DNA from: Desulfosporosinus meridiei DSM 13257
Lineage (GTDB): Bacteria > Bacillota > Desulfitobacteriia > Desulfitobacteriales > Desulfitobacteriaceae
Direction: 5' to 3'
Assembly: GCF_000231385.2 (NCBI RefSeq)
Contig: NC_018515.1
Span: 3,120,501-3,184,500 of the forward strand
DNA length: 64,000 nt
In this document: positions 9,601-17,812 of the stretch, piece after piece
Layout of the letters: every line of letters begins with the position of its first letter
How positions within the stretch are numbered: the first letter of the stretch is position 1
Made by a program: the position numbers and the translations under genes
The notes under the pieces: generated by a model
What the model was told of the DNA's origin: nothing
Databases searched by the model: none
Seen by the model: only the letters and a program-made list of their open reading frames with translations

Positions 9601-9695
9601 AGACCTATGTAACTTAAAGCACCCAGGGCAAGCAAAGCGATAACTATTACAGTGGCAAATACAGGCCGTTTCAGGCTGATATCTGTTAAAAACAT
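6612..9695 (-). CDS. RND efflux transporter, HAE1/AcrB family
   Basis: 1027-residue inner-membrane proton antiporter of full family length. N-terminal TM segment (about 9-30), two large periplasmic-type loops and 12 TM segments are apparent, with the TM4 motif GLLIDDAIVVVENI carrying the two aspartates needed for proton transfer. The last TM block has IGIIMLMGLVTKNAILLVD. It follows the adaptor gene by 12 bases and probably is the third gene of tetR-adaptor-pump. The substrate cannot be told. Such pumps occur in diderm or spore-forming Firmicutes without a clear outer-membrane partner; no TolC-like gene is nearby. Confidence 0.92.
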   Translation of the reverse strand: MFLTDISLKRPVFATVIVIALLALGALSYIGLPINENPEVDVPMITVTISLPGTAAEQLETKVTKKVEEAVGQISGVKHISSTITESFSQTMIQFSSGTQVNVAAQEIKDKISSIRGTLPQDINEPIVQKFDLAAVPIISFVVTSPLSNKDLSQVVEDEITKKLNTVKGVGSVTTYGAQVREIHIKLDKEKMVALNVTTAEITQSLQSDNIDRSSGKVSDGDKEVSLRTNGTVKEVNDFLNILVANRNGTELRIKDIAQVEDTVKERDSLSYYKGEESIGIDIVKQSGENTTQVVDALKVKLAEIQGSLPKDVKIDIVDDNSLVIRASVSEVQKTLLEGCILAVLVVFVFLRNGASTGISAISLPTSIITTFAAMKLMNFSLNSVSLMGLSLAVGLLIDDAIVVVENIVRHLNMGKSPMQAAKDGASEIGLAVTATTFTIVAVFLPITMVEGSIGAYFKEFGLTVAVSVLISLFVSFTLVPLMASKYIKSENDDKDKKHGPLGKFLIWFNHLFVKLARVYTRLLGVALKHRIKTIAMATAMFFASLLLLNFINPSFLESSDNGKITISAATDGGTTLTRAAETTRKMESILNKYPGVVHLYSTVTPSNINISVQLIDKNARKETLSETANKMRESLKQIPGITLSMMTGSTLGGGAKDAEYHFTGDDFETLLNYSQQAESAIKRIPGAVDVSMSYKSGKAEATLEVDRERAADLGVSPLVVANTLETLFNGSLVTQYETEKDRYDVKLVLQDDQKKDFDSLKGIYVPGSNNSTVPLDRVTKQVFATGSTTINRYDKAREIQVTANVFGVATGGFNTQIKAALENETKMPTGVSQVSGGDQEVIEEAIPSLMKALFLGILFIYLILAALFESFIDPFAIVLALPFGIIGALLALFLTGSSFSMMTFIGIIMLMGLVTKNAILLVDYAKQKLGEGEELSAALLLAASTRLRPIIMTTLAMIFGMLPTALSTGLGSEGRSPMAYAIIGGLITSTFLTLIVVPVIYTLLDDAKGFFRKKQFTVVGRKSVKS

Positions 9696-9707
9696 AATCT
9701 AGTCCTC

Positions 9708-10919
9708 CTATTCCTTGACAACTGATACCGCATCGCCATCCTGCAGTGTATTCACATTGGTAATTATGACGCTGTCCCCATTTTTTACGCCGTCTTTAAT
9801 CTCCACTAAGCCTTTGGAAATCTGCCCGATACTGACAATACGTTTACGGGCAACCCCTTGATCAATTACAAACACTGTATAATTTCCTGGATTTCCACTC
9901 AAAGCATCCGTTGGCACTGCGATCACTTCTGAGGTCTGATCACTAACAATATCCACCTTGGCATAAATACCCGGTTTCAGTGCTTGATCAAGATTGGTCA
10001 CCTCAACTTTGCATTTAAAAACTCTTGAAGTCGTATCTGCTGAGGCTTCAATACTTTTAATTATTCCGTCATAGTCTTTAACGACGTTACTGCCAACGGT
10101 TACTTTGGCACTCTGTCCTACTTGCAAAGAACTTATATCGTTTTGGTCTACTTCTATCACAGCATAGATTGGGGATATAGCTTTAACTTTTGCTAGGACA
10201 ACTCCCATGTTGGCATATTGTCCCAAACTCACGCTTTTTTCGTCTAAAATACCCGTAATGGGAGCAGTGATTATCGTATTTGCCAGTGAATCCGCAAGAT
10301 TATTCACATCGATCTGGGCAGTAGTAAGATTAGCTTTTGCTGTTTCAATATTGGCTTTTTCTGTTTCCAGATCAATTTTGGCGTTATTTACCGCTGTTTC
10401 CGCACTTTCCAGTTCAACCTTGGAAATGGCTCCTCCGTCAAAAAGTTCTTTTGTTCTATCATAGGTACGGACTGCATTTTCTACGTTCAGTTGCATTTTC
10501 TGCAATCCGGTTTGTGAAGAGACTAATTGACTTTCTGAAGCTTTCAGCTGAGCTTGAGAAGAAGCTATGTTGTTTCTGATTTCCTGATCATCTAATTTGA
10601 TTAACGGGTCTCCTTGGGTTACATATTGACCATTTTCAAACATCACTTGAACTACCTTACCACTGACCTTGCCACTTACAATCCCCTCTTCAGAGGCTTC
10701 TAATGATGCCTTATACGAAATGATGGCTTGCTCATTAACATTCTCGGCCACAGTGGCTTTGACATAAACTATATTTGGAGCAGTTTCGGCAAGGGTATTC
10801 TCCGTTTTTCCCATGAAACTTCTTACTCCTGTACCAGCCAAAATAAGTACAACAACAATTGTCAGAACTTTCTTCTTCGTAATTTTAAAGCCCCAATTTG
10901 CAAAACTGATTTTTTTCAA
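9708..10919 (-). CDS. RND efflux adaptor (membrane fusion protein, AcrA/HlyD family)
   Basis: 403 residues. One N-terminal TM anchor (about 14-32), then barrel-sandwich hybrid halves around a coiled-coil hairpin (residues about 125-215, rich in Ala/Glu/Asn heptads), then beta-barrel and membrane-proximal parts. It starts with TTG after AGGGGG. The stop is TAG, and the five codons between here and the pump's ATG (TAG GAG GAC TAG ATT ATG) are in one frame, so both genes are separated only by amber codons. It couples the pump to the outside. Regulated by the neighbouring TetR through the operator at 11137-11154. Confidence 0.9.
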   Translation of the reverse strand: MKKISFANWGFKITKKKVLTIVVVLILAGTGVRSFMGKTENTLAETAPNIVYVKATVAENVNEQAIISYKASLEASEEGIVSGKVSGKVVQVMFENGQYVTQGDPLIKLDDQEIRNNIASSQAQLKASESQLVSSQTGLQKMQLNVENAVRTYDRTKELFDGGAISKVELESAETAVNNAKIDLETEKANIETAKANLTTAQIDVNNLADSLANTIITAPITGILDEKSVSLGQYANMGVVLAKVKAISPIYAVIEVDQNDISSLQVGQSAKVTVGSNVVKDYDGIIKSIEASADTTSRVFKCKVEVTNLDQALKPGIYAKVDIVSDQTSEVIAVPTDALSGNPGNYTVFVIDQGVARKRIVSIGQISKGLVEIKDGVKNGDSVIITNVNTLQDGDAVSVVKE

Positions 10920-10982
10920 AACGACAAATCCCCCTCATATACTTCATTTGTACTTCTTAATAGGTCATCTATTTTTCTCTGA

Positions 10983-11012
10983 GAACGAACAGCCTCTAAG
11001 GACGGTTCGTTC
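10983..11012. promoter_or_regulatory. Inverted repeat GAACGAAC/GTTCGTTC in the efflux leader
   Basis: Two 8-base arms separated by 14 bases, between the TetR operator and the adaptor start. Could be a leader hairpin or a second regulator site. Confidence 0.4.
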
Positions 11013-11136
11013 ACCCACATTACCATAAGTGCATATGCAGTCCTTTAAAATGTCCTATCAAGGATACACAATTCTTCATTTTACATGCCCCCTTATTCAC
11101 ATTTGTATAATAAGGTAAATAAATTCTAATCAAAAT

Positions 11137-11154
11137 ATACCGACCGTTCGGTAT
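11137..11154. promoter_or_regulatory. TetR operator in front of the efflux genes
   Basis: Near-perfect palindrome ATACCGACCGTTCGGTAT, typical of TetR/AcrR operators. A related copy lies before tetR (11793-11810). It sits 20 bases after the tetR stop and about 220 bases before the adaptor start, so it can repress the pump promoter. Confidence 0.75.
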
Positions 11155-11171
11155 GTTTAACAGAAAAAAAT

Positions 11172-11774
11172 TTACCCTTTTAGTTCCATATAAAAACTAT
11201 CCCATAACTCTAACAAGGTATCACTGACATCCTCACTACGGTCTTTCATTAAACTAATACGGATTGCAATTCCATCATTTGTATATATAAATACCTTAGC
11301 AATTTGTTCATCGTTCATGACTGACCTGATCTCTCCGTTTTTTCTAGCTGTAGAGATAACCCCTTTCCATGCTTTCAGTTCATCTTGTTCGTGTTCAAGC
11401 AATTTTTTCCGGAGGCTTGGAAAAACCTTCAAAGCATCAAAAACAAGTGAGTAATAGTTCACCGTTAAACCCCGGTCCAGATCATCTCCATATAATTGAA
11501 GCGAATCTTGTATTCTATTTTGATAAACTGCATACTGGTGATAAAACTCATATAGAGAATTTTTGTCGAATATACTAAAATCAGGTGTTATGGAAGACAT
11601 ACAGTTTTTAAGTGCTTCCAGAAATAACTGCTCTTTGTTTTTAAAATAATGATAAAAAGCGCCTTTTGACATTCCTGTTTTTTCTACTAGCTCAGCCATG
11701 GTTACTTCCTTATAGCTCTTGAGTAAAAAAAGATTAAATGCAACTTTCAAAATATGTTCTCTTGTGTCATTCAT
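11172..11774 (-). CDS. TetR-family regulator of the efflux pump
   Basis: 200 residues. The N-terminal helix-turn-helix (about 1-50) carries the family pattern with KTGMSKGAFYHYFKNKEQL. The C-terminal ligand domain is unlike any I can name. Start ATG follows AAGGAGAT. It is upstream of the adaptor and pump on the same strand and flanked by two copies of one palindromic site, so it probably represses itself and the pump. Confidence 0.9.
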   Translation of the reverse strand: MNDTREHILKVAFNLFLLKSYKEVTMAELVEKTGMSKGAFYHYFKNKEQLFLEALKNCMSSITPDFSIFDKNSLYEFYHQYAVYQNRIQDSLQLYGDDLDRGLTVNYYSLVFDALKVFPSLRKKLLEHEQDELKAWKGVISTARKNGEIRSVMNDEQIAKVFIYTNDGIAIRISLMKDRSEDVSDTLLELWDSFYMELKG

Positions 11775-11792
11775 GAATTTATCTCCTTATTT

Positions 11793-11810
11793 AAACCGAC
11801 CATTTGGTAT
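11793..11810. promoter_or_regulatory. TetR operator in front of tetR
   Basis: AAACCGACCATTTGGTAT, a degenerate copy of the palindrome at 11137-11154, located 19-36 bases before the tetR start codon. This supports autoregulation. Confidence 0.65.
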
Positions 11811-12059
11811 GTTTTTATGTTAACATTAAAACAGGGTCACGTCAATTTTATTATCGTTCCTGAAACAAGTACCCAAAACGATCATACTTTTTACTGTAAA
11901 ATTAAATCCTTGCTCTAAAAATAATCAGGCATCCTTTGTCACCCGTAGTTCATTCAGTAAATCGAGTAAAGAAAGCGAAGATAATTCTGTCTTCACGGCT
12001 GACATAGCGTTATAAAATTTCCTGTTATGAACATTGTTTTGGCCGAATTTCCACGCGCT
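11811..12059. other. Gap upstream of tetR, no gene seen
   Basis: Holds the tetR promoter region and nothing else that I can support. Confidence 0.4.
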
Positions 12060-12088
12060 AAAAAGATCGAGCATTGCTCGATCTTTTT
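12060..12088. terminator. Bidirectional-looking terminator after the acetate transporter
   Basis: Stem AAAAAGATCGAG/CTCGATCTTTTT with loop CATTG. It is followed by Ts on either strand and lies 30 bases past the transporter stop. Confidence 0.8.
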
Positions 12089-12117
12089 ATTTACACTAAA
12101 CATTTGATGCTATTATC

Positions 12118-12783
12118 TTAGACACCTTTAGTTCTAGGAGCAGGAACAGGAGCAGGAGCGGCTTTTTTTATAAGACCCATTGGTGCGCCCATAGGTAATA
12201 TATCACGACCATAGAAGTTCTTGAAAAATATTGCCCCTACAGAATAGAAGCCAACTAAGGAGATCGAAAACTCTGTCCAGCCAGCGATTTGTGCATACAA
12301 AGCGATAGGCCCCCATTTAAATGATACGCAAGCAAGGGTGAAAAATAGAACGTCAATGAGAAGTAATATTATAATAAAAGGAACATTGGTTTCGAAAGAA
12401 GCTACCGTAATAAACAGAGAGAAAATAAGATAACCAACAAATACTACACCCAACTGTTTAGGATCAGCTGCAGCTTTCATGCCTTCACCTAACATACCAT
12501 TCAAGGTTGCCCAGGAAAAAGCCATTCCGACCCAGAAAAATCCGTAAGCACCTAACACTGTGCCGCCAAATACGTTACCCTTCTTAAAGTCAATCAATGC
12601 AGCTATAATTTGAACAAGCCCACCCAACAAGGCAGCCCAAATAACAAGTAAAGCTGTTGCTTTAGGATCAGTAAAGCTTAATTTAGAAGATGAAGCCACA
12701 AAACATATCAACGATAAACCCATAACTCCAAACGCTGTAGGATCTGCACCTGTATAAGCTACTTTTACTTCTTGTACACTCAT
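12118..12783 (-). CDS. Acetate uptake transporter, GPR1/FUN34/YaaH (SatP) family
   Basis: About 221 residues with six predicted TM helices. The family N-terminal NPAPLGL motif appears as DPTAFGVMGL. Moves acetate or succinate with protons across the cytoplasmic membrane. The start is the ATG after AAGGAGG; the frame extends one TTG further. The last 20 residues are rich in Ala and Pro. Stands alone between terminators; acetate is a likely product or substrate of the acyl-CoA genes at 32-38 kb. Confidence 0.9.
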   Translation of the reverse strand: MSVQEVKVAYTGADPTAFGVMGLSLICFVASSSKLSFTDPKATALLVIWAALLGGLVQIIAALIDFKKGNVFGGTVLGAYGFFWVGMAFSWATLNGMLGEGMKAAADPKQLGVVFVGYLIFSLFITVASFETNVPFIIILLLIDVLFFTLACVSFKWGPIALYAQIAGWTEFSISLVGFYSVGAIFFKNFYGRDILPMGAPMGLIKKAAPAPVPAPRTKGV

Positions 12784-13216
12784 CAATTTTTCCTCCTTAA
12801 TTCTTAATTGTAAGAGGTATTAGGTATTATTAGAATAAATCCGCGTAAATCACTAAATTTATCAATTCTCCCCCCTCTCTAAAATCTTTTCTCCAGAGTA
12901 TCTATATCATTATACCTTAAAATTACTGTTCTGAATATATAGAATTTTCTCTTTATTTTGCACCAATCATTTCCTGTGCTATTGATGAAAGTGATTTTTG
13001 CAAGGAGGTTTTTCGGCGGTGCTAATATGCACCGCCTTATCCCATTTCTATAGGACTTCCTTTGGCTACTTGGGGTTATTGGAATTTGTAAAAGATGATC
13101 ATAATTTGATGATTTAAAATCTTTACAGGACGGCTTTGGCCGTCCTGTAAAGATTTGTTTTTCAATTTCAAAATGGACATTTAACGCTTGAGCTATTTTA
13201 CAGGTAGGTTGAAAAA
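12784..13216. other. Gap with a palindrome and two hairpins
   Basis: Contains TTCTGAATATATAGAA (12929-12944), similar to a palindrome near the second sigma-54 promoter (42229-42246), an imperfect hairpin near 13012-13035 (GGCGGTGC/GCACCGCC), and the strong 13117-13156 hairpin. An open frame across 12879-13256 has no recognisable product. Confidence 0.4.
13117..13156. terminator. 18-bp perfect stem hairpin after padR
   Basis: Arms 13117-13134 and 13139-13156 are exact complements (ends AAATCTTT / AAAGATTT, core CAGGACGGC / GCCGTCCTG) with a 4-base loop. It lies 60 bases past the padR stop and probably ends that transcript. Confidence 0.7.
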
Positions 13217-13735
13217 TTATAGACAATCCACATCCTTTAATAGCGAAGTAAACCACTCTAAATTTACCAAATGGTGCGAAACCGAGTTCTCTAACATCTT
13301 GCTAAAATGTATTGGGAGTTGATGTTCACCTTCCAAGGCATCCTTTAACAATCGAATTTTTACTTCAGTCTGCTCAATTTGTGTTTTAATAAGCTTGATC
13401 ATATTATCGCTTTTGTACTCCTTAGCAAATAAAAGCGCGGCATAAAAGGACAGGTTAACATACTCCGTTTTTGTACCGAACTGGTACATCAACTTTTCAA
13501 ACTCGGCTTTCCCGATTTCCGTGATAACATAATGGTGACTTTCCCGACTTTGTTCCGATTGAATAACCTGCTTTATTAACTTTTTTTCTTCTAGCTGCTG
13601 AAGATTATAGTAAAATGAACCCTTCGTAAAATTTACAATATATTTGTAGTGTCTTTCATCCATTTGTGCCAGGAGCTCGTATCCATTGGATCCTGGATTT
13701 TGTATTAATAGTCCTAATATCAGCAATGGAATCAT
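13217..13735 (-). CDS. PadR-family transcriptional regulator
   Basis: 172 residues from the ATG after GTGAGGA; a GTG four codons earlier overlaps the esterase stop. The N-terminal PadR winged helix reads LILGLL...GYELL...KGSFYYNLQQLEEKKLI, and the C-terminal part is a helical dimerisation region. It lies directly behind the esterase gene and likely controls both, through the palindrome at 14661-14678. Confidence 0.85.
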   Translation of the reverse strand: MIPLLILGLLIQNPGSNGYELLAQMDERHYKYIVNFTKGSFYYNLQQLEEKKLIKQVIQSEQSRESHHYVITEIGKAEFEKLMYQFGTKTEYVNLSFYAALLFAKEYKSDNMIKLIKTQIEQTEVKIRLLKDALEGEHQLPIHFSKMLENSVSHHLVNLEWFTSLLKDVDCL

Positions 13736-13746
13736 AACTATCCTCA

Positions 13747-14574
13747 CTATTCGTTACTAAGTTTTTCATAAGAAATTTTTCCGAGTGCAAATTCCATTTG
13801 TTTCACAAACATCGATTCAGTTGGTGTTTGGGTTCGAGCGATAAGTCTATCCAAAAGCTCAACTTCATGGTTTAGTGGTGCCAAAACATGAGCTTTTTTA
13901 TCAAAGGCTTCAAAATAGCGCAGACCAAAATATCTTTGAGATAATGAATTCACATGAATACCATCTGGATTCGCTGTCAACCCCTGCGCAGACACAAAAT
14001 AACAATGTGCTTGCTCAAAAGCAAATTTTTGTAAGCAATCGTTTATACGGGCATACTCGACGCAATACTGCCCGAATCCTGTTTTACCTAAATAGTCTCC
14101 TAAGCCGCCAATAATTAAGGGTACTTCTGGAACATTAAGGATATCTCTAAGGGTTTGTACGATTACCGATAACTTGTCATAATACACTTTGTATTTGCCA
14201 TCTGAACTATCACTTTCTCCTTGATGCCACAAAATACCTGTCAAGGTGCTATGCTTCATGGCGAATTTGGCTTCGCTGACGGCATGCTGAAAAAGCTCGC
14301 CATCAACAGACCAGTCATCCAGGGAGCTTCCACCTTCGGCACATGGTATTAGGCCAATCCTATCTTCAGGATACTTTGAACACCATGCATCTGCAAATGA
14401 AGCCGCCAAACTTACACCCGAAACAGGACGATCATAGTTTACAGGTTCTATCATCATTTGCCATCTGCCATTGCGCAACATTTGGATACGTTCGTTGATA
14501 ATTGGGGGCACATCATTCAAAAAGCCTCTACCAGCCATATTAGATTGCCCTATCATTAAAAAAGATTTAATCAT
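13747..14574 (-). CDS. SGNH/SASA-type carbohydrate esterase
   Basis: About 275 residues. The motif GQSNMAGR near residue 8-15 holds the catalytic serine of the sialate O-acetylesterase (CE6-like) family, LWHQGESD is the second conserved block, and DGIHVN carries the Asp-His pair of the triad. No signal peptide, so cytoplasmic. Probably removes acetyl groups from a sugar; substrate unknown. The start is the second ATG after GGAGGG. The stop TAG is followed immediately by TGA. Co-transcribed with padR. Confidence 0.85.
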   Translation of the reverse strand: MIKSFLMIGQSNMAGRGFLNDVPPIINERIQMLRNGRWQMMIEPVNYDRPVSGVSLAASFADAWCSKYPEDRIGLIPCAEGGSSLDDWSVDGELFQHAVSEAKFAMKHSTLTGILWHQGESDSSDGKYKVYYDKLSVIVQTLRDILNVPEVPLIIGGLGDYLGKTGFGQYCVEYARINDCLQKFAFEQAHCYFVSAQGLTANPDGIHVNSLSQRYFGLRYFEAFDKKAHVLAPLNHEVELLDRLIARTQTPTESMFVKQMEFALGKISYEKLSNE

Positions 14575-14595
14575 CATGCCCTCCATTCCAAGCAA

Positions 14596-15018
14596 TTACT
14601 CTAAATCAGTAGCAATTACTTATCTTAAGATATATAGTCCAATTAACCACCATATTGATTATAGTCTAATTAGACTATATGTCAACAAAATCACTACTTA
14701 CATTTATTTGCAAAATAAACGATTTTATAAGTTCCTATTTAATGCAATTTTTTTACTTACTCAGAGGGATACCTATTAAGTATCGCAGCGAAAGAACCCA
14801 TAAAACGCAAAATGCACCGCTTCAAGCGATGCTTCATTTGCCTTAAAATTCTTAAAAGCCAGTATTACTGGCCTTTTATATTCATCAATTGTATCAAATA
14901 TTGAGTACTTAAATTGCCTTGAAGACAAAAAAGATGCCGCATAAGCCCGGTGGGGCTATTGATGTCTCATTTTCTTGGACAGGGTTGTATGTTGATCAAA
15001 GTATGAACGTTGAAAAAT
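14596..15018. other. Gap with PadR-like operator and hairpins
   Basis: Besides the palindrome annotated separately it holds an imperfect hairpin (about 14809-14842) and a small hairpin AAAAGCCAGTA/TACTGGCCTTTT (14853-14878) that could end the methyltransferase transcript. No gene seen. Confidence 0.4.
14661..14678. promoter_or_regulatory. Perfect 18-bp palindrome, probable PadR operator
   Basis: ATAGTCTAATTAGACTAT, a perfect dyad about 85 bases before the esterase start; a half site ATAGTC recurs near 14634. PadR proteins bind dyads of this kind in front of their own transcripts. Confidence 0.6.
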
Positions 15019-15690
15019 TTACTGAAGAGAAACCAAATTGGTATGCCCTTGACATCTTTCTATTGGCTGTTTTTCGCCATAAGCAATAAAAATGCTTATA
15101 CTCGCGTTATCACAACCAAGTTTAGAACTTGCGCAACAATTTCCACCTGCACATTCAATAGAGACGTTCTTCAAACCTGCTTTTAGCAACCATTGTTTTA
15201 CATCTTCACGCGTAAAACCCATCCATCGGTCATGATGTTCCTTTCTCAAAAATTCGAAATTGTGTTGATCTAAATCAGTGAGTACCAACTTTCCTTCTGG
15301 CTTTAAGATACGTACCATTTCTTTAATTGCTATAAAGGGATCTTCCACATGATGTAAATACATATTTGCCATGGCATAGTCTACTGTATCATTATCTATG
15401 GGTAACTTTTCGGCTTCTCCCTGGCGGTAATCAATAGTATTAATATCTGCAAATTTCTGTTTCATTTGATTTAGCATTGCTTCAGAACTGTCAACTGCAA
15501 TAACCCTTAAACCATTATGAATCAAACCTTCTGCGAGATACCCAGTTCCAGTTCCTATATCTGCAGCTAATTTTCCTTCTTCAACTGCGGCAAGACTATA
15601 AGCTTTCTGTCTTGCTGTGTCAGAAAAGAAACCTTGGCTCATTGTATCCCATTGATTGGCTACTTCTGCGAAATAAGCTTTACTCCCCAT
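15019..15690 (-). CDS. Class I SAM-dependent methyltransferase with Cys-rich tail
   Basis: 223 residues. DIGTGTGYLAEGL (motif I) and ANMYLHHVEDP fit UbiE/ArsM-like methyltransferases. The C-terminal part has Cys in CAGGNCC and GC, unusual for a small-molecule methyltransferase and suggestive of metal or metalloid binding. The ATG after AGGTG is preferred over an upstream GTG. It follows a MarR regulator whose N-terminal region also has a CC pair (SCCG), so the two may respond to the same thiol-reactive compound. Arsenic methylation is possible but not shown. Confidence 0.8.
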   Translation of the reverse strand: MGSKAYFAEVANQWDTMSQGFFSDTARQKAYSLAAVEEGKLAADIGTGTGYLAEGLIHNGLRVIAVDSSEAMLNQMKQKFADINTIDYRQGEAEKLPIDNDTVDYAMANMYLHHVEDPFIAIKEMVRILKPEGKLVLTDLDQHNFEFLRKEHHDRWMGFTREDVKQWLLKAGLKNVSIECAGGNCCASSKLGCDNASISIFIAYGEKQPIERCQGHTNLVSLQ

Positions 15691-15706
15691 ATAACACACC
15701 TACTTT

Positions 15707-15859
15707 CTAACAACAAAACTTATACTTCTTTTTAATACTCTGTTTGCATTCCATGTTACAAAAGTCATTCATTACTTTTTCTCTCTTATCTGTGCCAAGA
15801 AGTTCCATGATAGCACTAGCTGCAATAAATAGAATTATGAACAATAAAATAGACAACAT
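15707..15859 (-). CDS. Small membrane-anchored protein between marR and methyltransferase
   Basis: 50 codons: an N-terminal hydrophobic stretch (about 2-18, LSILLFIILFIAASA), then a basic tail with four Cys. The SD-like GGAAGGGAAGGG is upstream. Stop TAG; translation past it would run only eight more codons. It sits between the marR gene and the methyltransferase, on the same strand with short gaps, so it is probably part of one operon. No family recognised. Confidence 0.5.
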   Translation of the reverse strand: MLSILLFIILFIAASAIMELLGTDKREKVMNDFCNMECKQSIKKKYKFCC

Positions 15860-15894
15860 AACAAACCCTTCCCTTCCATAACTCAATTTCTTAA

Positions 15895-16350
15895 TTATTC
15901 GTTTATGCCTACGGCTTCAAGTAATATCTGTAAGCTTTCAAGTACTTGCTGTTTTTTATCTTCAGGAATTGAATTATATACCTTCTTAAAATATTGATTC
16001 ATTTCCTCTTCAATACCTTTAAATAGTTTATCCCCGTTTTCAGAAAGTGTAATTGTTACATACCTCCTGTCTTGCGGGTCAATCTCTCGTTTAACCAATT
16101 CATTCGTTACTAAATTATTGACCGTCCGACTCATGGTACTGTTTTCAAGGTTCAATTGTTCAGCCAGTTCGTTTAAAGAAATATCTTTTATACGACCGAT
16201 TTCAACCAAAGCGTGACACTGTGCCATTGATATTCCGCAACACGAATACTGATTGTCCTCTAAAACACCGAGCTTTCTTTCCAGTAGTCTTATCATTTCC
16301 CGCAACTGCATTGGCGGATCTGAAAAGTTCATAGCAATCACCTCTTGCAA
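15895..16350 (-). CDS. MarR-family regulator
   Basis: 151 residues with the MarR winged helix (about 50-110: DISLNELAEQLNLENSTMSRTVNNL, then DPQDRRYVTITLSENG). A CC pair precedes the DNA-binding domain and could sense thiol-reactive chemicals or metals. It is the first gene of the marR-small protein-methyltransferase set. The last upstream ATG (MNFSD) could be the real start, six codons in. Confidence 0.85.
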   Translation of the reverse strand: MQEVIAMNFSDPPMQLREMIRLLERKLGVLEDNQYSCCGISMAQCHALVEIGRIKDISLNELAEQLNLENSTMSRTVNNLVTNELVKREIDPQDRRYVTITLSENGDKLFKGIEEEMNQYFKKVYNSIPEDKKQQVLESLQILLEAVGINE

Positions 16351-16770
16351 CTATTGTATCATGTAATAATTAGCATTTGCAACTATTTGTTTTGACCCTT
16401 TCCTTCCCCTCGCTAAAATTACGAGGCACATAATTTTTATCCATAACCACAACGCAACAAATAGTGGCTGAATAATGGCCAGAATACGAATCATCTTGTT
16501 GTGTGTTTTCTATCCAGGAGAACTATCGTCTCTATGGGCCCTGTTCGGGGGAACATACGAGGCGATTATCCCGAGTGAAATTTTCAGCAGGTACATACAA
16601 ACATATCCGACGACGTATCGTCCATACCAGTCCGATTGGGAAGAACAGAACGTTTAGTAGCAATCACTGCTTTGCTCAGGATTATCTGTGGTAACTGTGG
16701 CGTATGATGGTAAAAATGAGCAAGGCACCTACGTTGATTTATTACAGTGTCGGGTGCCTTGATTCTTGAA
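16351..16770. other. Gap before the IS21 remnant
   Basis: No convincing gene. The piece 16500-16690 has short open frames that may be an old transposase remnant, but I cannot place it. Confidence 0.3.
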
Positions 16771-16856
16771 TAATCCGGACTAAATTGAGCCACTATTCCG
16801 GACGGTGAGAGCCATAGTTCCGGATTTTTAGAGCCACCTTTCCGGATAGGGAGCCA
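16771..16856. repeat. Four direct repeats of an IS21-type terminal region
   Basis: Four units of about 22 bases, each with CCGGA followed by GAGCCA (CCGGA at about 16775, 16798, 16820, 16842; GAGCCA at 16787, 16809, 16831, 16851). Such repeats at the left end of IS21 elements bind the transposase. Confidence 0.7.
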
Positions 16857-16933
16857 TTTGACGAAACTTCTTATTAGAATGTAGCTATGCACTCAAGAGA
16901 GGAGTGTAAATTACATTCATAGGAGGTCATCAA

Positions 16934-17812
16934 ATGACCAATTATCGTGAGATTCTTCGGCTTATTGGCCAAGGAATCAGTCAACGCAGCATCGCAGTGA
17001 GCTGCGAATGTTCACGCAACACTGTCGCCAGGGTCTTGAAACGGTCTCAGGAACTTAGTGTTTCGTGGCCATTGAACCCAGATAGGACGAACGGTGAGTT
17101 GCACAAGCTTTTCTTTCCCGAATCTTCATTACCATTAACCCGAAAACGCCCAGATAACGAGTACATTCATAAAGAAATGGCGAAGAGCGGCGTAACCCTC
17201 AGCCTGCTTTGGAATGAATACTGTGAATCTTCCAGACTAAGCAACGAAATTCCACTTATGTATTCTCAGTTTTGCTATCACTACCAACAGTATGTGGCCA
17301 AGACCAAAGCAACTATGCACATCGGACGAAAGCCTGGCGAGCAAATGGAAGTCGACTGGGCAGGCCAAACAGCAAGCATTATCGATACGGATACAGGCGA
17401 GAGCATTGATGCTTATGTTTTTGTAACCGTCCTTTCGTACAGTCAATATGCCTATGTGAAAGCATTTCTGAACCAAAACCAGGAGTCCTGGATTACAGCC
17501 CATATTAATGCATATAAGTACTTTGGGGGTGCTACTCGAATCCTCGTCCCGGATAATCTGAAAACTGGTGTAGAACGAACGTCCTGGTATACTCCAGTTA
17601 TCAACAAGTCCTATCACGAAATGGCAGAGTACTACGGAACCGCTGTTATTCCGGCACGGGTGAGAAAACCTAAAGATAAACCTAGTGTAGAAGGAACAGT
17701 TGGCATCATATCTACTTGGATTATTGCAGCTCTCCGTCGCCAACAGTTCTTTTCTCTGGCGGAGCTTAATAGGGCGATTCGCGAAAAACTTGAGGTATTT
17801 AATCGAAAACCC
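16934..17812 (+). pseudogene. istA: istA transposase, truncated (IS21 family)
   Basis: About 293 residues of an IS21 IstA. It has an N-terminal helix-turn-helix (GQGISQRSIAVSCECSRNTV), the catalytic core with QMEVDWAG (first Asp), YSQYAYVKAF, LVPDNLKTG (second Asp) and KPKDKPSVEG (Glu). The frame then runs into the end of the IS256 copy, where it reads a few foreign residues and stops at 17857. IstA normally is over 400 residues. Shine-Dalgarno AGGAGG lies just before the ATG. Not functional as a mobile element without istB. Confidence 0.85.

Larger units (their letters stand above)
16771..17812 (+). mobile_element. IS21-family element, right part lost
   Basis: Left-end repeats plus istA, cut at 17812 by the IS256-family copy. 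No istB and no right end remain in the window next to it. Confidence 0.75.

Noticed and set aside
9693-9710. Adaptor and pump as one annotated gene
   Set aside because: Two stops in a row and a good ribosome site for the pump favour two genes.
12879-13256. Open frame of 125 codons after padR
   Set aside because: It overlaps the end of padR, crosses a strong hairpin and has no ribosome site or known residues.
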